Source: Parathielavia appendiculata (taxonomy: Eukaryota > Ascomycota > Sordariomycetes > Sordariales > Chaetomiaceae). Taken from it: a stretch of 64,000 bases of DNA. The DNA lies in contig NW_026944222.1 in the NCBI RefSeq assembly GCF_033297405.1, positions 795,064-859,063 of the forward strand, written 5' to 3'. The notes beneath the pieces are model-generated. The model did no database searches, was not told the origin of the DNA, and saw nothing but the letters and a program-made list of their open reading frames with translations. Shown one piece after another: positions 40,877-52,840 of this stretch (position 1 is the first letter of the stretch; every line of letters begins with the position of its first letter). Both the position numbers and the translations under genes were made by a program.

Positions 40877-41299
40877 AGTGAAATTAAGGTACAGGATGAT
40901 GCTGTGTTATTAGGACGTGGAGAGCACGAGAGAGTGATGGATTTGTCTTTTGAAAACCATTCGGGAAGGACAAAACTAGAGTGTCGGGCTACAAGGGTGT
41001 GGCAAACACGGGGACCTCTTTGGAGTCTTCCTTTGTTGCCGTTCCGGAATGGGAGCCTTTTGTGGTGTGTACCGCCTGGAGGATTGCCCAAAACGGTGCT
41101 GCTTCACTCCAGCAAGCCCCATTATCTTTGATTAAGAAGCTTAGCCAACAGTGATCCACGCATGTACTCCAAAGCATCAGCGCCTCTGCGCCGAACCGCC
41201 CCTGGTCAACTCACCGTGAACTTGACCTCCCAAAAGTCCCAAACTTAGCACTCGCCGCTTCGTTCATCGAGCCCGACTCAAAACGGTCTTTCACGGCCA
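40877..41299. other. Intergenic, no supported gene
   Basis: Promoter side of the hypothetical gene and 3' side of the methyltransferase gene; no motif recognised. Confidence 0.35.
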
Positions 41300-42686
41300 T
41301 CATTCCGGCTTCTGCGCAAACCAGAAATAGTAATGGAAATACCGATGCACGCTCAAATTGGCCAACCCGGACCTGGCATGGGCGAGTGTGACCTGGCTCT
41401 CGGTCTGCGATAGGCCGAGAGCCTGGAAAGGGCGGCCGGGGAGGGCAGGCATCAGGTCTTGAACCGCCATCCTCTGGTACATGCCGATGAGACGCAAGGT
41501 CTTGTCGCGTGCCCAGGGGCCAATGGGCACCTTCTTGACGACACACTGAATGTTCTTGAACCCGGCATCGCGCAGCAAAGGTTCCAGGCTCTTTGGCAGC
41601 GTCACGTCCATGCCAAACATGGAGAAGGCACGGTGAGAGAGCTCGTACATGTACTTGACCGGATCGTTGTCGGGCATGGTGTTGTCGTCGCAGAGGACCT
41701 CGGCGCAGAGTTCTTGGAGCTCAATCCAGCCGCCGGGCTTGAGGCTTCTACGGGAGCGTCAGTGCAAGTTTGGAGCGGCTGGTTTACATGGGTTATAATA
41801 TGTCCATGAACTTGCCTGTATGCATTGTCTAGCACCTTCGGGACGTTTCGGAGTACAATGGTCATGAACCTAAAGTGAACAAAGTCGACATCATGGTCCA
41901 GCCAGTCGCCTTGCTCGCAGTCGTCGACGAGGAAATCGACATTTGGGGGGACCCAGACGGGCTGTGTGGGGGACAGGTCGATACCACGGACGCGTGCGGT
42001 TGGGAACAGGTCACCGATTTCGATCGCCCACATGCCTAAGTACGGGGTTCCGCGTGCTGTCAGTTGTGGTGCCTAGGCTACGGTACACAGTCCAAGGTGG
42101 ACTCAGCCTGACTCAAACCAAGCCAGCAAATTAACTCACCGGTGCCTGTGCCAATGTCTAAAATCTTTTGGGGGTTCGCGCCAATGGGAGCGTAAAACAG
42201 CTTGCCGTCGCACAGCTCCAGCATCATGGCATGCTTCATGTCCTCGCGATTAAGCTCTTCGTCGTCATTGGGAATCGGATAGCGGCCATTCTTGAAGTGC
42301 TGATAGCGACGACCATTCTCGATAGTATGGGCGTATATGGACGACGTTACGCTTGTCGACCCGGTCGATGCCGTCTCGTAACCATCGGTCAGCGCAAACT
42401 CGTCTTCGTCCGGGACGTGGTCGTCCCCGGCCGGGACGATGACAGATGACCTCTCGTCTGCTGCCTCCTGATCATGATCCTCTTCGTGGAACATGGCATG
42501 CGGGCGTGCGGCGGGGCCACCGGTGAGTGTGGTGGGGCTTGTTGTGGGTTGCGGTTCGGGAGAAGCGGGGCTTGGGTCGCGGTTCGGGACGCTTGCGGAG
42601 CTTCTGTCGCCGCTTGCGTCGCTCGGCGCACCGCCGTCGATCCCTTCCTTGTCGGGACTCGACCGAGGCGGGTCGTTGTCGGGCAT
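41300..42686 (-). CDS. TAM-domain (LaeA-like) SAM-dependent methyltransferase
   Basis: Exons 42686-42140, 42035-41816 and 41747-41300 give 404 residues. Residues 1-90 are disordered and Ser/Pro-rich. Then come SSIYAHTIENGRRYQHFKNG, the SAM motif I (KILDIGTGTGMWAIEIGDLF), GIDLSPTQPVWVPPNVDFLV, VDFVHFRFMT, and SLKPGGWIELQELCAE. This arrangement is typical of fungal TAM/LaeA-like methyltransferases, many of them linked to secondary-metabolite control or tailoring. The second intron (41815-41748) begins with GC (CAG|GCAAGT), and only this junction keeps the frame (YR|SLKPGG). The FAD monooxygenase gene lies just upstream on the same strand, so the two may act in one pathway. Confidence 0.9.
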
Positions 42687-42985
42687 TGTTGACAGTGCAG
42701 CAAAAGAATCGACGGCCCTCGATGCACGATCTGTTGTATTTGTGGCTTCTGGTGCAGGTTGCCTTCCCGAGTCTGCGGGCTGAACTCGTCGGTTGCATTT
42801 CCAAATCTCGCTAGGCCACGTGAATTAGCGTGCCATGGCTCGGAATATGGCGGCTCCACCCCTGAAGAACAAGGCACAGCAGCAAGGAACAGTCGGGATA
42901 CTGCAGTCGTCAACATCCAATTGGATCTGAACTGGTGACAATATGGCAGGACGCCCTGAAGTCCAGAAATGCGTAGGTACTCGGG

Positions 42986-44337
42986 TCACGCAGACCTCGC
43001 GTGCCCTTGTCTCGCCATCAGCATCTTGTGCACTGTCTTAGGGTCCATTGAAAACTCGGCCTCCTGCAGTGATTGTTGCACAGCCTTGGCGCCCCGCTCA
43101 ACCATGTCGGCGTCGTAGGCCGAGATGGCCTGCAACCTGGTAACTGCGCCCTCGTGCACCTTGATGAGCGCATCGAGGTACTGGCTTGCGTCGAGAATCG
43201 CATGCTGGAAGCCCTGTCCGCGGTAAATCAGCATTGGATGGGCAGCGTCGCCAGCCAGCGTGACGCGGCCGCCGCGATTATCGAAGGGCTGCGACACCCA
43301 GTACTTCATCTCGTCAATGTAGCATTCGCTGCCATCCGGCGACCAGTCGATAAAGAACTGGAAAGGCTCGGCCAGGTTTTTCGTGGTCGCTTTCAAATAT
43401 TCAAGAGCCTTGTCGCCAACGCCCACTCCCTCGGGCAGAGGTGCTACGCTTTTACGCCAAATCTTGACCCAAAACGTCGTCCACTTGCCCAACTCTTCCG
43501 GGGTGTCCGCATACATCACTGCGAAGCAGCAGTGGTCAGCAATGCGATTTCACCAAGAGCTTTTCAAGGAAGAAGCACTTGCCGCCACAACCGCCCACTG
43601 AATCCATCGCCATGGTGATCGCTGCAACTGGGTGCGCTTTCAGAACCTCCTCCACCTTGGCTGCATCGCCGTACCGCACAATAGCCGTCGCGAACATGTA
43701 CCCCGACAAATGCACGCGTGCCGCCTCATCGCCGTTGAACAACAGTTCGCGCACCTTTGACGACGAGCCGTCGGTCCCGAGCACATAGTCGGCCTCAAAC
43801 GTAGACCCGTCCTCGAACCGCAGCTGCACAGGGCCAGACTCGCCGTCGTGACACAACTCAGTTAGCCTTTTACCCCACCGGATGATCCCCGTATCGTCCA
43901 GGTCCTTAGCCAGCACGGCGCGAAGCCTCTGGCGTGACACTCGCCGAGCACCGGGCAGGCGGTTCTTGAACAGTAGTTCGCCCGTCTCGCCGTTGTAGAC
44001 CGGAAGGCTCTCGGCTTCCTCGTCATAGGTGAGGGCCGGGTTGCAGAGCGCTTCGGGCAGCTTTTCGACGACGTGCTCGGGAAGCAGCTTCTTAAAGAGT
44101 GGCATGGCCCAATGGATGAGGATCGTCCAGTCGCGAGGCCGGTCCGCGATGTGAAGCGCTCTCTCAAAAACCACGACGTCAAAGCCATTCTGACCCAAAA
44201 TCAGCCTATGAGGCCCTGACACAAGGATTCAAGGAGTAGGTGGGCACCTTCTTCAACCCGTGGGCAGTGAGCAGTCCAGTCAGGCCTGCCCCGACGATGG
44301 CCACTTTGGTGGCAGCACCTCCATTCGAAGCTGCCAT
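42986..44337 (-). CDS. FAD-dependent aromatic-ring monooxygenase
   Basis: Exon 1 (44337-44248) encodes the dinucleotide-binding motif KVAIVGAGLTGLLTAHGL (GxGxxG). Exon 2 starts at 44189 (NGFDVVVFERALHIADRPRD) and contains the second FAD-contact region (EADYVLGTDGSSSKVREL). Exon 3 (from about 43519) holds GGRVTLAGDAAHPMLIYRGQ, the GD motif that binds the FAD ribityl, and ends at 42986. Such enzymes hydroxylate aromatic or polyketide substrates with NADPH and oxygen. The exact junction between exons 2 and 3 is unsure; one solution uses a donor inside the GGCGG text near 43596. It is preceded downstream on the same strand by a TAM methyltransferase, suggesting a small biosynthetic group, but no synthase is in view. 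Confidence 0.85.
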
Positions 44338-46417
44338 GACTGATTTTTCGTTTCGTTGCAAAAGGAGGCTTGATGTGATTGAGGATGGGAGAGGAAGTGT
44401 TTCACTCAAGACGCAACCGCTTTCCCTCCAATCCCCTCCCAGGACCACGGCACTGGGATTGGGCCGATCCCGGTCATGGCATCAACGTGGTGGGGACGCC
44501 GGTCACCAGGGCCGGTCTTGGTACCACTCTCAACCCCTGTCTAGATGGGGTTAGGAATCCTCCGGGAGGATCCCGGAGGATCTTCGAATACCGAACAGTC
44601 AAGGGACGATGATGGCCACACCAATCTTTCGTCCAATATGTCCGAGTAGTGATCGATCCAACTTGTGATATTCCCGCTGGCAATGTCATGAAGTGAAAAT
44701 GAACCCTGCAGCGGCCTTCTTTTCACCACTCAGCTATCAGCCAACACGCGGAAACAACAGCGGTAATTCATCACACCGGAATACATGGCAATGTCAGCCC
44801 CGCTCGAACTTCACGTCCTGATGAGATTGGACACGAACCTGAAAACACGGGGAACCCCAGGAGTCATTCGGCTTTTCAAGACATCCAACAGTCAGTGGCA
44901 TCAGCACCGCAATGACTCCACACCAACACCCTTCGCTACTCGGGTGACAGCGCAGATTGTTGAACCACGCTGTCTTCGCCGTCTCACCAGCCCGTCCCCT
45001 GAAATACGGGCGCATGGGTGTCTGCATCCATGGCGGACAAAGCCGAATCCTCAACAATCGGCAGGATACCAAGGTCGTCTTCCTCAGCGGCTACCTTGTT
45101 CGATAATTCGATCGTATGGTGTCATAAACGGACATTTTCTTGAAACAACTCCTACCAGCATTCGGTTTAAGAGCAAGCTTCGTGGAAGTTCGCCACGGCA
45201 CTGGCTCGAAGCACCTTTTCAACGCTTAGTATCAGCCGTCGGTCAAGCGTTGCGAAACCTGACACGGGAGGCGGGACTTGGAAGCAGGCGGTTGTTGATA
45301 ATGGTTGTCGTCCACCGGTTCCTTGTCAGCGCGCTAAAAAGAGATGTGGGATATTTGGGTTGTTCAACTGGCCGTCCAGTGTAGGGGCGGGTTGCGATGT
45401 CTGGTTGCGATGTCTGGTTGCGATGTCTGGTTGCGATTTGGTTCCGAACCATAGCAAATCCCGGCCCTGGTCAGGCTGCCTCCCGGGCAACGCAATCCAT
45501 CTAGAGGCTCAGAATTGTCGGATGCGATACTGAGGACTCGGAATGCCTGCGGATTAGGTTGGATAATGAGTTCGTTTAGCTTCCTCTTTCCAGGAACCAC
45601 GAGATCCGAACTTAGCCGTAATTCCATCGATGGATACCCCGGTGATGAGGCGATGCCGGCAAAACGTACTGGTCGTTCAAGCGGTAGCCCTTATCCATGG
45701 GGGCTCAGACGCTCGAACTCGTTTTGGTATCCCTTAGAGGGACTCGGAATGGTGGTCATATCGACAGACGGGAATGTGACGGAGTCGTCCTAACCAGACT
45801 CGAGACTTCAGCTTCAAATTTTTTGTCGACAGGCAAGACCGTTTTGTCGTCCGTTTTCAGAGAGGAGCTGGTCATCATATCGGCAGACGGGAGCGTAAGG
45901 GAGTCGTCGATTCGAGTTCTCACGTCCAATCGTCATATCGGCGGACCAAGCTGCATGCCAGCCGGAGTCATAAGGCGATGATTGGTCTTGTTCTGTCAGG
46001 GCCAGGGAAGTCACAACTCAGATGTGGCAACCCTACCGGCCTCTCAAAAGAGACCTACATTAGGCACCTGGCCTGGTTAAGATGCAGGTGGGACAAATTT
46101 CGTGGCATGCCCGGTCGCATTCCACCCTCCTCCTATGTTGTCTCTCCTTCCTCTTTTTCTTTCCACTCTTCCTTCTTTTTCTTGCTCGCCTACCTGTGCT
46201 ACGCCGACGGCAAATCGGGCGCCCACAGTAATTCAAGCCATGCAGCAGAACGATACTGGAGACTCAGGGGGGCCAAAAGGTGGACCTTTCTCGGGCGGTT
46301 TTGCGGCGTTACCTCTCCAAAATCTGGGTTCCCTTCTCGTCATAATCTGCGCCATCTCCAGTCCATTCTCGATAAATGCTGGCGTCAACCCAACTCGAGC
46401 TTGGCCCCTCTGAAAAT
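44338..46417. other. 2 kb repeat-containing intergenic region
   Basis: A perfect 13-bp tandem repeat (ggttgcgatgtct) occurs almost four times at 45390-45439. An imperfect direct repeat of about 40 bp (tggtcat-atcg-cagacggga...ggagtcgtc) occurs near 45749-45790 and 45879-45918. Open frames are short and unconvincing. Confidence 0.5.
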
Positions 46418-47102
46418 TCATCTCCTTCCCAACCGTGAGTTTGCTCCAAATACTAGGCTCCGTCGTTTCTCAAGATGCGGCTCCGTCTCGAAATCCTTGC
46501 CGGTTCCAGTCCAGCCCGGCCTTGGCCCGAAAGCAGCCACCTCCCGCGTCTCGAGCTGCATGACGAAGTGCACAGCGGTAGCGAGGCTGATTTCCACCAC
46601 TTGAATTGAATCTTCGACCAGATGATGCGAGCGGATCTCATCTAAGATCGACTCAAACGTGATTGGGGCGCTGAACCCTTCCTGGGCCCCAGTGAGCACG
46701 AGCAAAACGGGAATCTCAGCGATCGCGGGAACCCCAATGCTTTAGCCGCTGCCCTGACCACATAGCAAGGAAGCGCGTGTTGGTGAGTTCGGAGGATGGA
46801 TCATGAGGTTGTGCCACTTACGGAGCTAAAATGCTTGCATTTGGACGCGTTTGCATCGCACGAGCTCGACGCGCCAAGGCGAATTCCTCATGCAGTATCG
46901 GACAACACCGGATAATCTTGACCTTCTCTTTTATCACAGCAGGGCGTCCATTGGCTGAGGTATGCCTGTCGAGAGATAGTGGGTGAAGGCTAATTGGACA
47001 AGGGATTGCTCCTGCTAGTGAAAACGAGAAGGTCGAGAGTATACGGTATGTTATTGCACTGATAGCGGACCTAATAGGTGCGAGAGGGTTGCACTCACAC
47101 AT
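46418..47102 (-). CDS. Hypothetical protein fragment, unrecognised
   Basis: Two minus-strand exons join well at a GTAAGT donor near 46816. The first ends in IIRCCPILHEEFALARRARA and TRPNASILA. The second begins IGVPAIAEIPVLLVLTGAQE, then TFESILDEIRSHHLVEDSIQ and VVEISLATAVHFVMQLETRE. The join is in frame and the composition is protein-like, but no start, no family and no clear 3' end can be given. It may be a gene fragment. Confidence 0.3.
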
Positions 47103-47646
47103 TGCTTGTGGCGTAGTAATATCCCGCGCAATTATTCATCCAGGCTTATAATGCCGAAGGTCTGTACCTTGGGACAAATCTCGACTGACTCGAAGTGTCA
47201 GATTTCACACCAGCAAGTGCAGTAACTTAGTGCACTGCTTGGAAACATGGAAATAAGCGTTGGCCAGTGCTCTGAAAGCTCCACACCTCAATGGCGGTGG
47301 AACCCCCCTGAAATGTCGCCGCATCCGTTGTGGGGCGACAGCTCACTTTGTCCATCTTGTTGCAAATCCATGCCTCATCGGCTATCAACGTCACGTCGAG
47401 TCAATAACCTGCGCCAACCCGCCATGCACAGTCCACACTGCTGACAGCCTCATGGCAGAGTTCTTACAGAGAGTTCTAGTACAGTAAGCAGCGAACACCA
47501 AATGCAGATTTCTTGAGAAGCACTCTACGAGTCTGGTTAAGGTGCCAACCTATCTGGTCCGTCCTGATCATCCGAGCTTTCAGCCCACCTCAACGGTTGG
47601 TGGTGCGCTGCATCACTCGCTTCTCGGCCTTGCCGCCAGTTTTATC
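47103..47646. other. Intergenic, promoter side of the CTD-kinase cyclin gene
   Basis: No coding motif recognised. Confidence 0.35.
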
Positions 47647-49104
47647 ATGGCTCCGCAGCCGGCGCAACCGCCGATTCCTGCCGCCACCAGCGCGGTTGCT
47701 GATGACAGCAATCTGGTCGGGCCCCCCTCGGGCCTGCTGGCAATCCCTTCGCAGTACAGCTCGGAACAGCGGCTTCGGCAAAGCATGAAGCACGCTGGCC
47801 ACGATGAGGCGCGCGAGGATGGCTACCGGCTGAAGGGAATTCAGTTGATTGATAGCGTTCGACAGAGCCTGCAATTGTGTGTTGCTGCCTTCACCCCGCC
47901 TTCCAACCCCTGGCGACCGAATTTCACTGACAGCGAAGTCTGGCAGGCCTGTCAAAACGTTCGACACCGCAGCGATCTACTACCACAAGTTCCGCGTACG
48001 CTTTCCAAGTAACGAATACAATTACGAGGACGTCGCGCTGGCTGCCCTCTTTGTGGCTTGCAAGGCCGAGGATACCATCAAGAAGTCGAAAGAGATCCTT
48101 TGTGCCGCACACAATCTCAGGCAGCCGCATGACCACAAGACGCCCGATGACAAGGTAGGCAGCCTGCCTTCGGGGATAATTGGATTTCGACAGAAGGCTG
48201 ACGCTGCACAAAGATATTCGAGGTCCCGTGCCGGTTCACTGTCGGGCTGGAGCGCCATATTCTCGAAACTATTGGCTTCGACTTCCGCGTCCAATACCCC
48301 CAGAAGCTGCTTGTCAAGATGATTAGAAGGATGTTTCCGCGCGAGGACGTCCGTATTCGGGAGGAGGGCAGAAAGTTCCTTCGTATCGCCTACAACATGT
48401 CGATTGACATCTACAAGACCTTCGCGCCCATCAAACAGGCCAGCTTCACCCTCGTACTCGCCATCATTGAACTGACGTCACTCCTCTTGGATACGGACCC
48501 CGAGAAGACGAAAGACTTGAAGAAGGCCGCGGCCTGGCATTCTGAGAGATCTTGCGTGCTCGAAACCATGCTGGATCTGCTGGACCTTTACACGCAGTTC
48601 CCCAAGTCCACCAAGGTCGGAACTCGACTCGCCCTCGACAAAGTCATGGATGTCAAGATCAGCATCAATAGCCTGGTGGCCAAGGAGAAGCATCAGCGCT
48701 ATCACGGCTGGTGTGATCGATGCGCCCCGGAGCTATTGGACACCCGGTCCCTGACACCCGCCTCGACCACGTCGCCTGCAACCAATTCTTCGCTGCATGG
48801 AAGCAGCTTAGTGAAGCGCAAACGGGCGCCCAGCGAGGGGACCCAGCGATTCGTCTTTGACGCCGCGGAGGCGCGAAAGGAGAAGGAGATTGTTGGGCGC
48901 TACTTCGACGACGAGTACGAAGAGGAGGAGGTGGAAGTCGATGAGCCGATTCGAGAACCAGAGCCTCGCCATCCGGGTCGAATCAACCATTCTTATCGCG
49001 GCCATGGCCACAACCATGCGGACTATGGGTGGTCAGGCCATCGGAGCAGCAGACACGGCCACCCGAGCGACCGGCATCGAAGTCGGAGAGGCCATGGATA
49101 CTGA
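47647..49104 (+). CDS. CTK2: Cyclin subunit of the RNA polymerase II CTD kinase (CTDK-I beta, Ctk2-like)
   Basis: Exons 47647-47876, 47947-48154 and 48214-49104 give 442 residues. The cyclin box reads LPVKTFDTAAIYYHKFRVRF, NYEDVALAALFVACKAEDTI and KKSKEILCAAHNLRQ, followed by FEVPCRFTVGLERHILETIG. The second fold contains SFTLVLAIIELTSLLLDTDP. In yeast, Ctk2 pairs with the kinase Ctk1 and Ctk3 to phosphorylate Ser2 of the polymerase tail. The C-terminus is low in complexity: acidic (YFDDEYEEEEVEVDE), then His/Arg/Gly-rich (SYRGHGHNHADYGWSGHRSS). Fungal homologues often extend in this way. The frame is intact and this is a core gene. Lsc1 is the fission yeast name. Confidence 0.88.
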
Positions 49105-49825
49105 CCTACATCGCACTCACAGATAGTCATGGCCGGGTCTGTTGCCCATCGAACTCCTTAATCACTAACCGGGATTCTATATCCGGGTGAATTGTCTTAT
49201 CTCCGTCTGCACCAATATCGCAAGAAAACCTAAATGTTGCATCGCATGACGGCCTGGTGCATCTGCACGTGCATGCTGCAAGAGTCTTGCGCAGGCTGGA
49301 GGCCCATTGGCTAGTTCTGTGCGGCCTTGGATGAGTCGTCCATGTTCGATACAAGTTCATAGCAGGCCCTGGTCGCACCAGGCTGCAAGGCGGCCTCAGG
49401 TCTCTGATGGATCAACCTATGCTTCATGGCCACGGCCTCGCCACTTCGATCTCAAGCCACCGCGTTCCAGGCTCAGTTCCACGGGGGAGGTCGCCATGGA
49501 GCGAGGAAGTACATCCACAACACCCGCCAGGCGTCAATTCAGGGCAGTGCATTTGGCTAACGGCTTCCAATCATTGCCTTTGTGCCCCAGCCGACCGCGT
49601 TGCCAGGCGCGGCTCGCCGGACATAGTGGACTTATCTTGCCAGTCAAGAGTAGGGCAGAAACCGCAACGCCTGGAAGAGGATCAACATGCAGGGCATACA
49701 CGGCACGTCGTCGGATGTCCCGTGTTATTTTCGATTCAGGTCGCCACATCCATCCAACAGCAGCTGAAAAACTCACCCAACAGCGAAGTTGAAGACAGTT
49801 TACTCACGCATCCTCCGTTACGAAA
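49105..49825. other. Intergenic, no supported gene
   Basis: 3' side of the cyclin gene and 5' side of the NmrA-like pseudogene. Confidence 0.35.
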
Positions 49826-50707
49826 ATGGTCAGAGCTCCTCGCCATCCTCGGCGCCACAGGCCAGCAAGACGGCTCCCTTGCCCATTTCGTCTCTCCGAT
49901 CCGTCCCTCTCGGCCCACTACAAGGTGCGCGCCATCACAAGAGGCCCACCAAGCCGGCCGTCGACGCCCTTCGAGCCAAAGGGGCTGAGGTCGTCCAGGG
50001 CGACCTGGATGACCCAGTATCGCTGAAAGCCGCGCTGGCAGACGCCCACACAGTCTTCATCACCACCCGAACCATCTACGACGACCAGACCAAGGAGCGC
50101 GAGGTGCGCCAGGGCAAGGCTGCGGCCGACGCGGCGGTGGCGGCGTACGATTCGCGGGGCGAGGTCGAGGCGTACATCCGCACCCTACCCGTCAAGAGCG
50201 CGTTCTACGCGCCGGGCAGCTTTATACAGGATTTCCCAGATATGATAGCGCCTCGGCCTGTGGGGCCGATCAGCCTGGGGTGTACGCTATCCCGAATATC
50301 TCCCCCGGCGACTGTGGCTTTCCCTGGATCGACGTGGTGGCAGACACGGGCAAGTTTTTGGGGACGATTCTGGCGGAGCCGGAAGTGTTTGCGGGCAAGA
50401 CCTTGTACGCGGCGGCCGGGATGCACACATTTGACGAGGCTGCTGCGAAGCTGTCGGCGCAGACGGGCAAGACGGTCAAGTGCGTCATGGTGCCGGAAGA
50501 GAAATTCCGGGAGTTCCTGCCGCCGCCGGCGCGGGAGCCGGTGGTGAATGTGTTCAAGTTCGCTGCCGAGTTAGGTATTATGGGCCGGGGTCGGAAGAGC
50601 TGGCCTGGAAGACGATGGAGATGGTGCCGCACCGGTTGACGACTCTGGATCAGTACATTGCGGCGAATATTCCACGCTTGTTTGAGGTAGATATTGGGAT
50701 GGGGTAA
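49826..50707 (+). pseudogene. NmrA-like NAD(P)-binding protein, with frameshifts and an internal deletion
   Basis: Pieces of one NmrA-family protein occur in order but in different frames. LLAILGATGQQDGSLAHFV is the Rossmann motif, near 49836-49890. Then come LSDPSLSAHYKVRAITR, KPAVDALRAKGAEVVQGDLD, DAHTVFITTRTIYDDQTKER and YDSRGEVEAYIRTLPVKSAF, followed after a further shift by GVYAIPNISPGDCGFPWIDV, VADTGKFLGTILAEPE and SEELAWKTMEMVPHRLTTLD. At least four frame changes are needed. In addition, the usual segment between the glycine-rich helix and YDSRGEVE (the STLPHV...KY block) is absent after AAADAAVAA. NmrA-like proteins sense NAD(P) redox state and bind regulators. This copy is very unlikely to be functional. 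Confidence 0.8.
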
Positions 50708-51446
50708 AGAAGGAAGCACTTCAAAAAGAAAATATTATACCCGCTACCAGCGGGAATGAAAAAAGAAATTGTGCTAGCTCTGCAGACCGAGGGGATGTTG
50801 GCAGCCCAGAAGCTGATCCAATCGGCTCACAGCCCTGCTACTGCGCCATGAACGAGTTCGAGCGCTTGTGGTGTTGTTGGAATTGTTCGCACTGGACGCA
50901 CTTAGAAGGACCTTCACCTTTCGCCCCATGCTCTGATGCCCCTTCGCCCGGGCTATCCCAACACCTAAGTGCAATTGACGAGCGTCACATGCACCCAACA
51001 GCCGAATTGGAGGAACTCAATAATCTCACTGTGTTCCGTTTTCTCCCAAGGGGTTGCGACACTCTGCCCAAGTTTACCGTTAATCAATAAACTTCTAGTT
51101 ATCTCTTCTGCCAAGATTAAAAGGTGGGTTGCCTGCACAGGAGGTGGTCAGAAAGCTATTGTCTATCCAAGTGGTTTGTCGATGCCCATTATGCAGAGTA
51201 TTGATGATCGATGGGCGCGAACGCATGAAGACAAGTACTGGATACATGGACATAGACTCGGTATGAAGGAACCCGAAGTGGTGACTCAGACCAGGCATTA
51301 CGAACCCATAAACACAGAACCTATCGAAGGGCTAATAACAAAAGACCCGAAGTTGCTGGAAAGTGATTCTCACCAAAGTCTGTCTCTCCTCAGGTCTTCC
51401 CAGATCTCGGTTGAGCATGACCTAATGCACAGTTCAGCAACCGGTT
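50708..51446. other. Intergenic, no supported gene
   Basis: Short frames only. Confidence 0.35.
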
Positions 51447-52840
51447 TCAGTCATCACAGATCTCCATCTGAACGACCTCCTTGTCCTCGGCCACCTCGCG
51501 AACGGCAGTGTCTTTTTCTTCACCATCGTTGTCCTGCGTGGTCTCGTTCTTCCCGCCCATACCGACCTCCGCAGCCTGCTTCTTTGCTTGTTCTTCGCCA
51601 ATGCCCTGCATAACCAGGTCATCATCTGTGTGCCTCTCCTTGGAGATGCTCTTCATAACCCCATCCTTCTTTGCCTTTGCTTTACCCTTTGCGTGTCCCT
51701 TGCCCTGATCGTCCACTACAGGATTGCCTGCCTCATTATCACCGCTACCGAACAGCTTGAGACGGGCCTCGTCCAGATTGCTCACGATAATGTCATGGTT
51801 TCCGGCTGCACGCTGCTGGAAGATGTCTTCCTCGCCCCTGATCTTGCGCACCCAGCAAGTCTGCATGCCGGCTGCCTTTGCAATGTTCAAGTCGTACAGC
51901 GTGCAGGAGATGACCATGACCTCAGAGGGCTGGAGCGGTGCGGCGGTCGGGTCAGGGCCGCGGTAGTTATTTGGGTTGTTGGCGGTCAGGTCCGGCTTGG
52001 GGATGTCGACGGTCTGGGAAGTGGTGATGGTGGTGATCTTGGCTTGGGGGTTGTCGTCGTTGCTGGTGGCGGTCGTGGTAGTGGTGAGCTTGGAAGCGAT
52101 GTCCTTGCTGGAGTCGTCGAGTTCGGAGCAGGAGGAGGAGTCCCAGCCGCCGCGACGGATCGGGTCGCTGAACCAGGGCTCGATGAGGCGTTTCCAGATT
52201 TTGGAATGGAAGGTTTTGCGGGCTTCGGAGGGGTCTGTGATGCTGTCTAAATCGCTGGTCGGGATTACCTGTTCCAGTAGTGTCAGCTATGATTGGTTTC
52301 GTTTCATCCATGCTTGTTCCAAATGATCTTGGTACACACCGCCTCCAGCGACTTGATTCCCAACTTTTCTACCAGGTTGGCCGCCAGCATGGGGTTGCTT
52401 GACGTGGTCGCGAGTCGGAAGTACGGCTGGCGAGCGGCCTCTTCGAGAAAGGAATTGGCATGAGGGTCTAAGCAAAGCTTCCGGATTCCTTCCATCTCGT
52501 AGACGACACAGTAGCGTGACTCAATGTCCTTACGTTCATCGTCACTGAGATTACGGACATTGAGTTCCCTTAGAATGGTGTAAAAGTTCGAAGAAGTGCT
52601 GAAGGCGCGGAGGATTGCTTCATCTGCCATATCTGGAATATCTCTCCTGGGAAGAATCCCTGAGAGAGCCTTGCGCAATGTGCTCGTAATGGCTGCATCG
52701 GAAGACAAAAGGGCGCTCAGGTGGATGAGGATCGCGCGGATCGGGGGAGCGGTTTTGGGAGCAGTGAGCTTGGTGTCGGCCGAATCGGAGCCCGCTAGAG
52801 AACGCGTCCTCTTGCGGCCAACAGTTGTCTTCGACGTCAT
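51447..52840 (-). CDS. HAD-like fold protein, probably without the catalytic aspartate
   Basis: Exons 52840-52340 and 52268-51447 give 440 residues from MTSKTTVGRKRTRSL; an ATG 71 codons upstream is less likely. HAD-like blocks: FLEEAARQPYFRLATTSSNP (motif II Thr/Ser), then KSLEAVIPTSDLDS, FHSKIWKRL (motif III-like Lys), and EVMVISCTLYDLNIAKAAGM followed by QTCWVRK (motif IV region, as in haloacid dehalogenases). The position of motif I reads AILIHLSALLSSD in place of the usual FDVYGTL, so the nucleophile Asp seems to be lost. The C-terminus is a charged Lys/Glu/Asp extension. It may be a pseudoenzyme or a very divergent member. Its 5' end faces the bisphosphatase gene. Confidence 0.65.
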
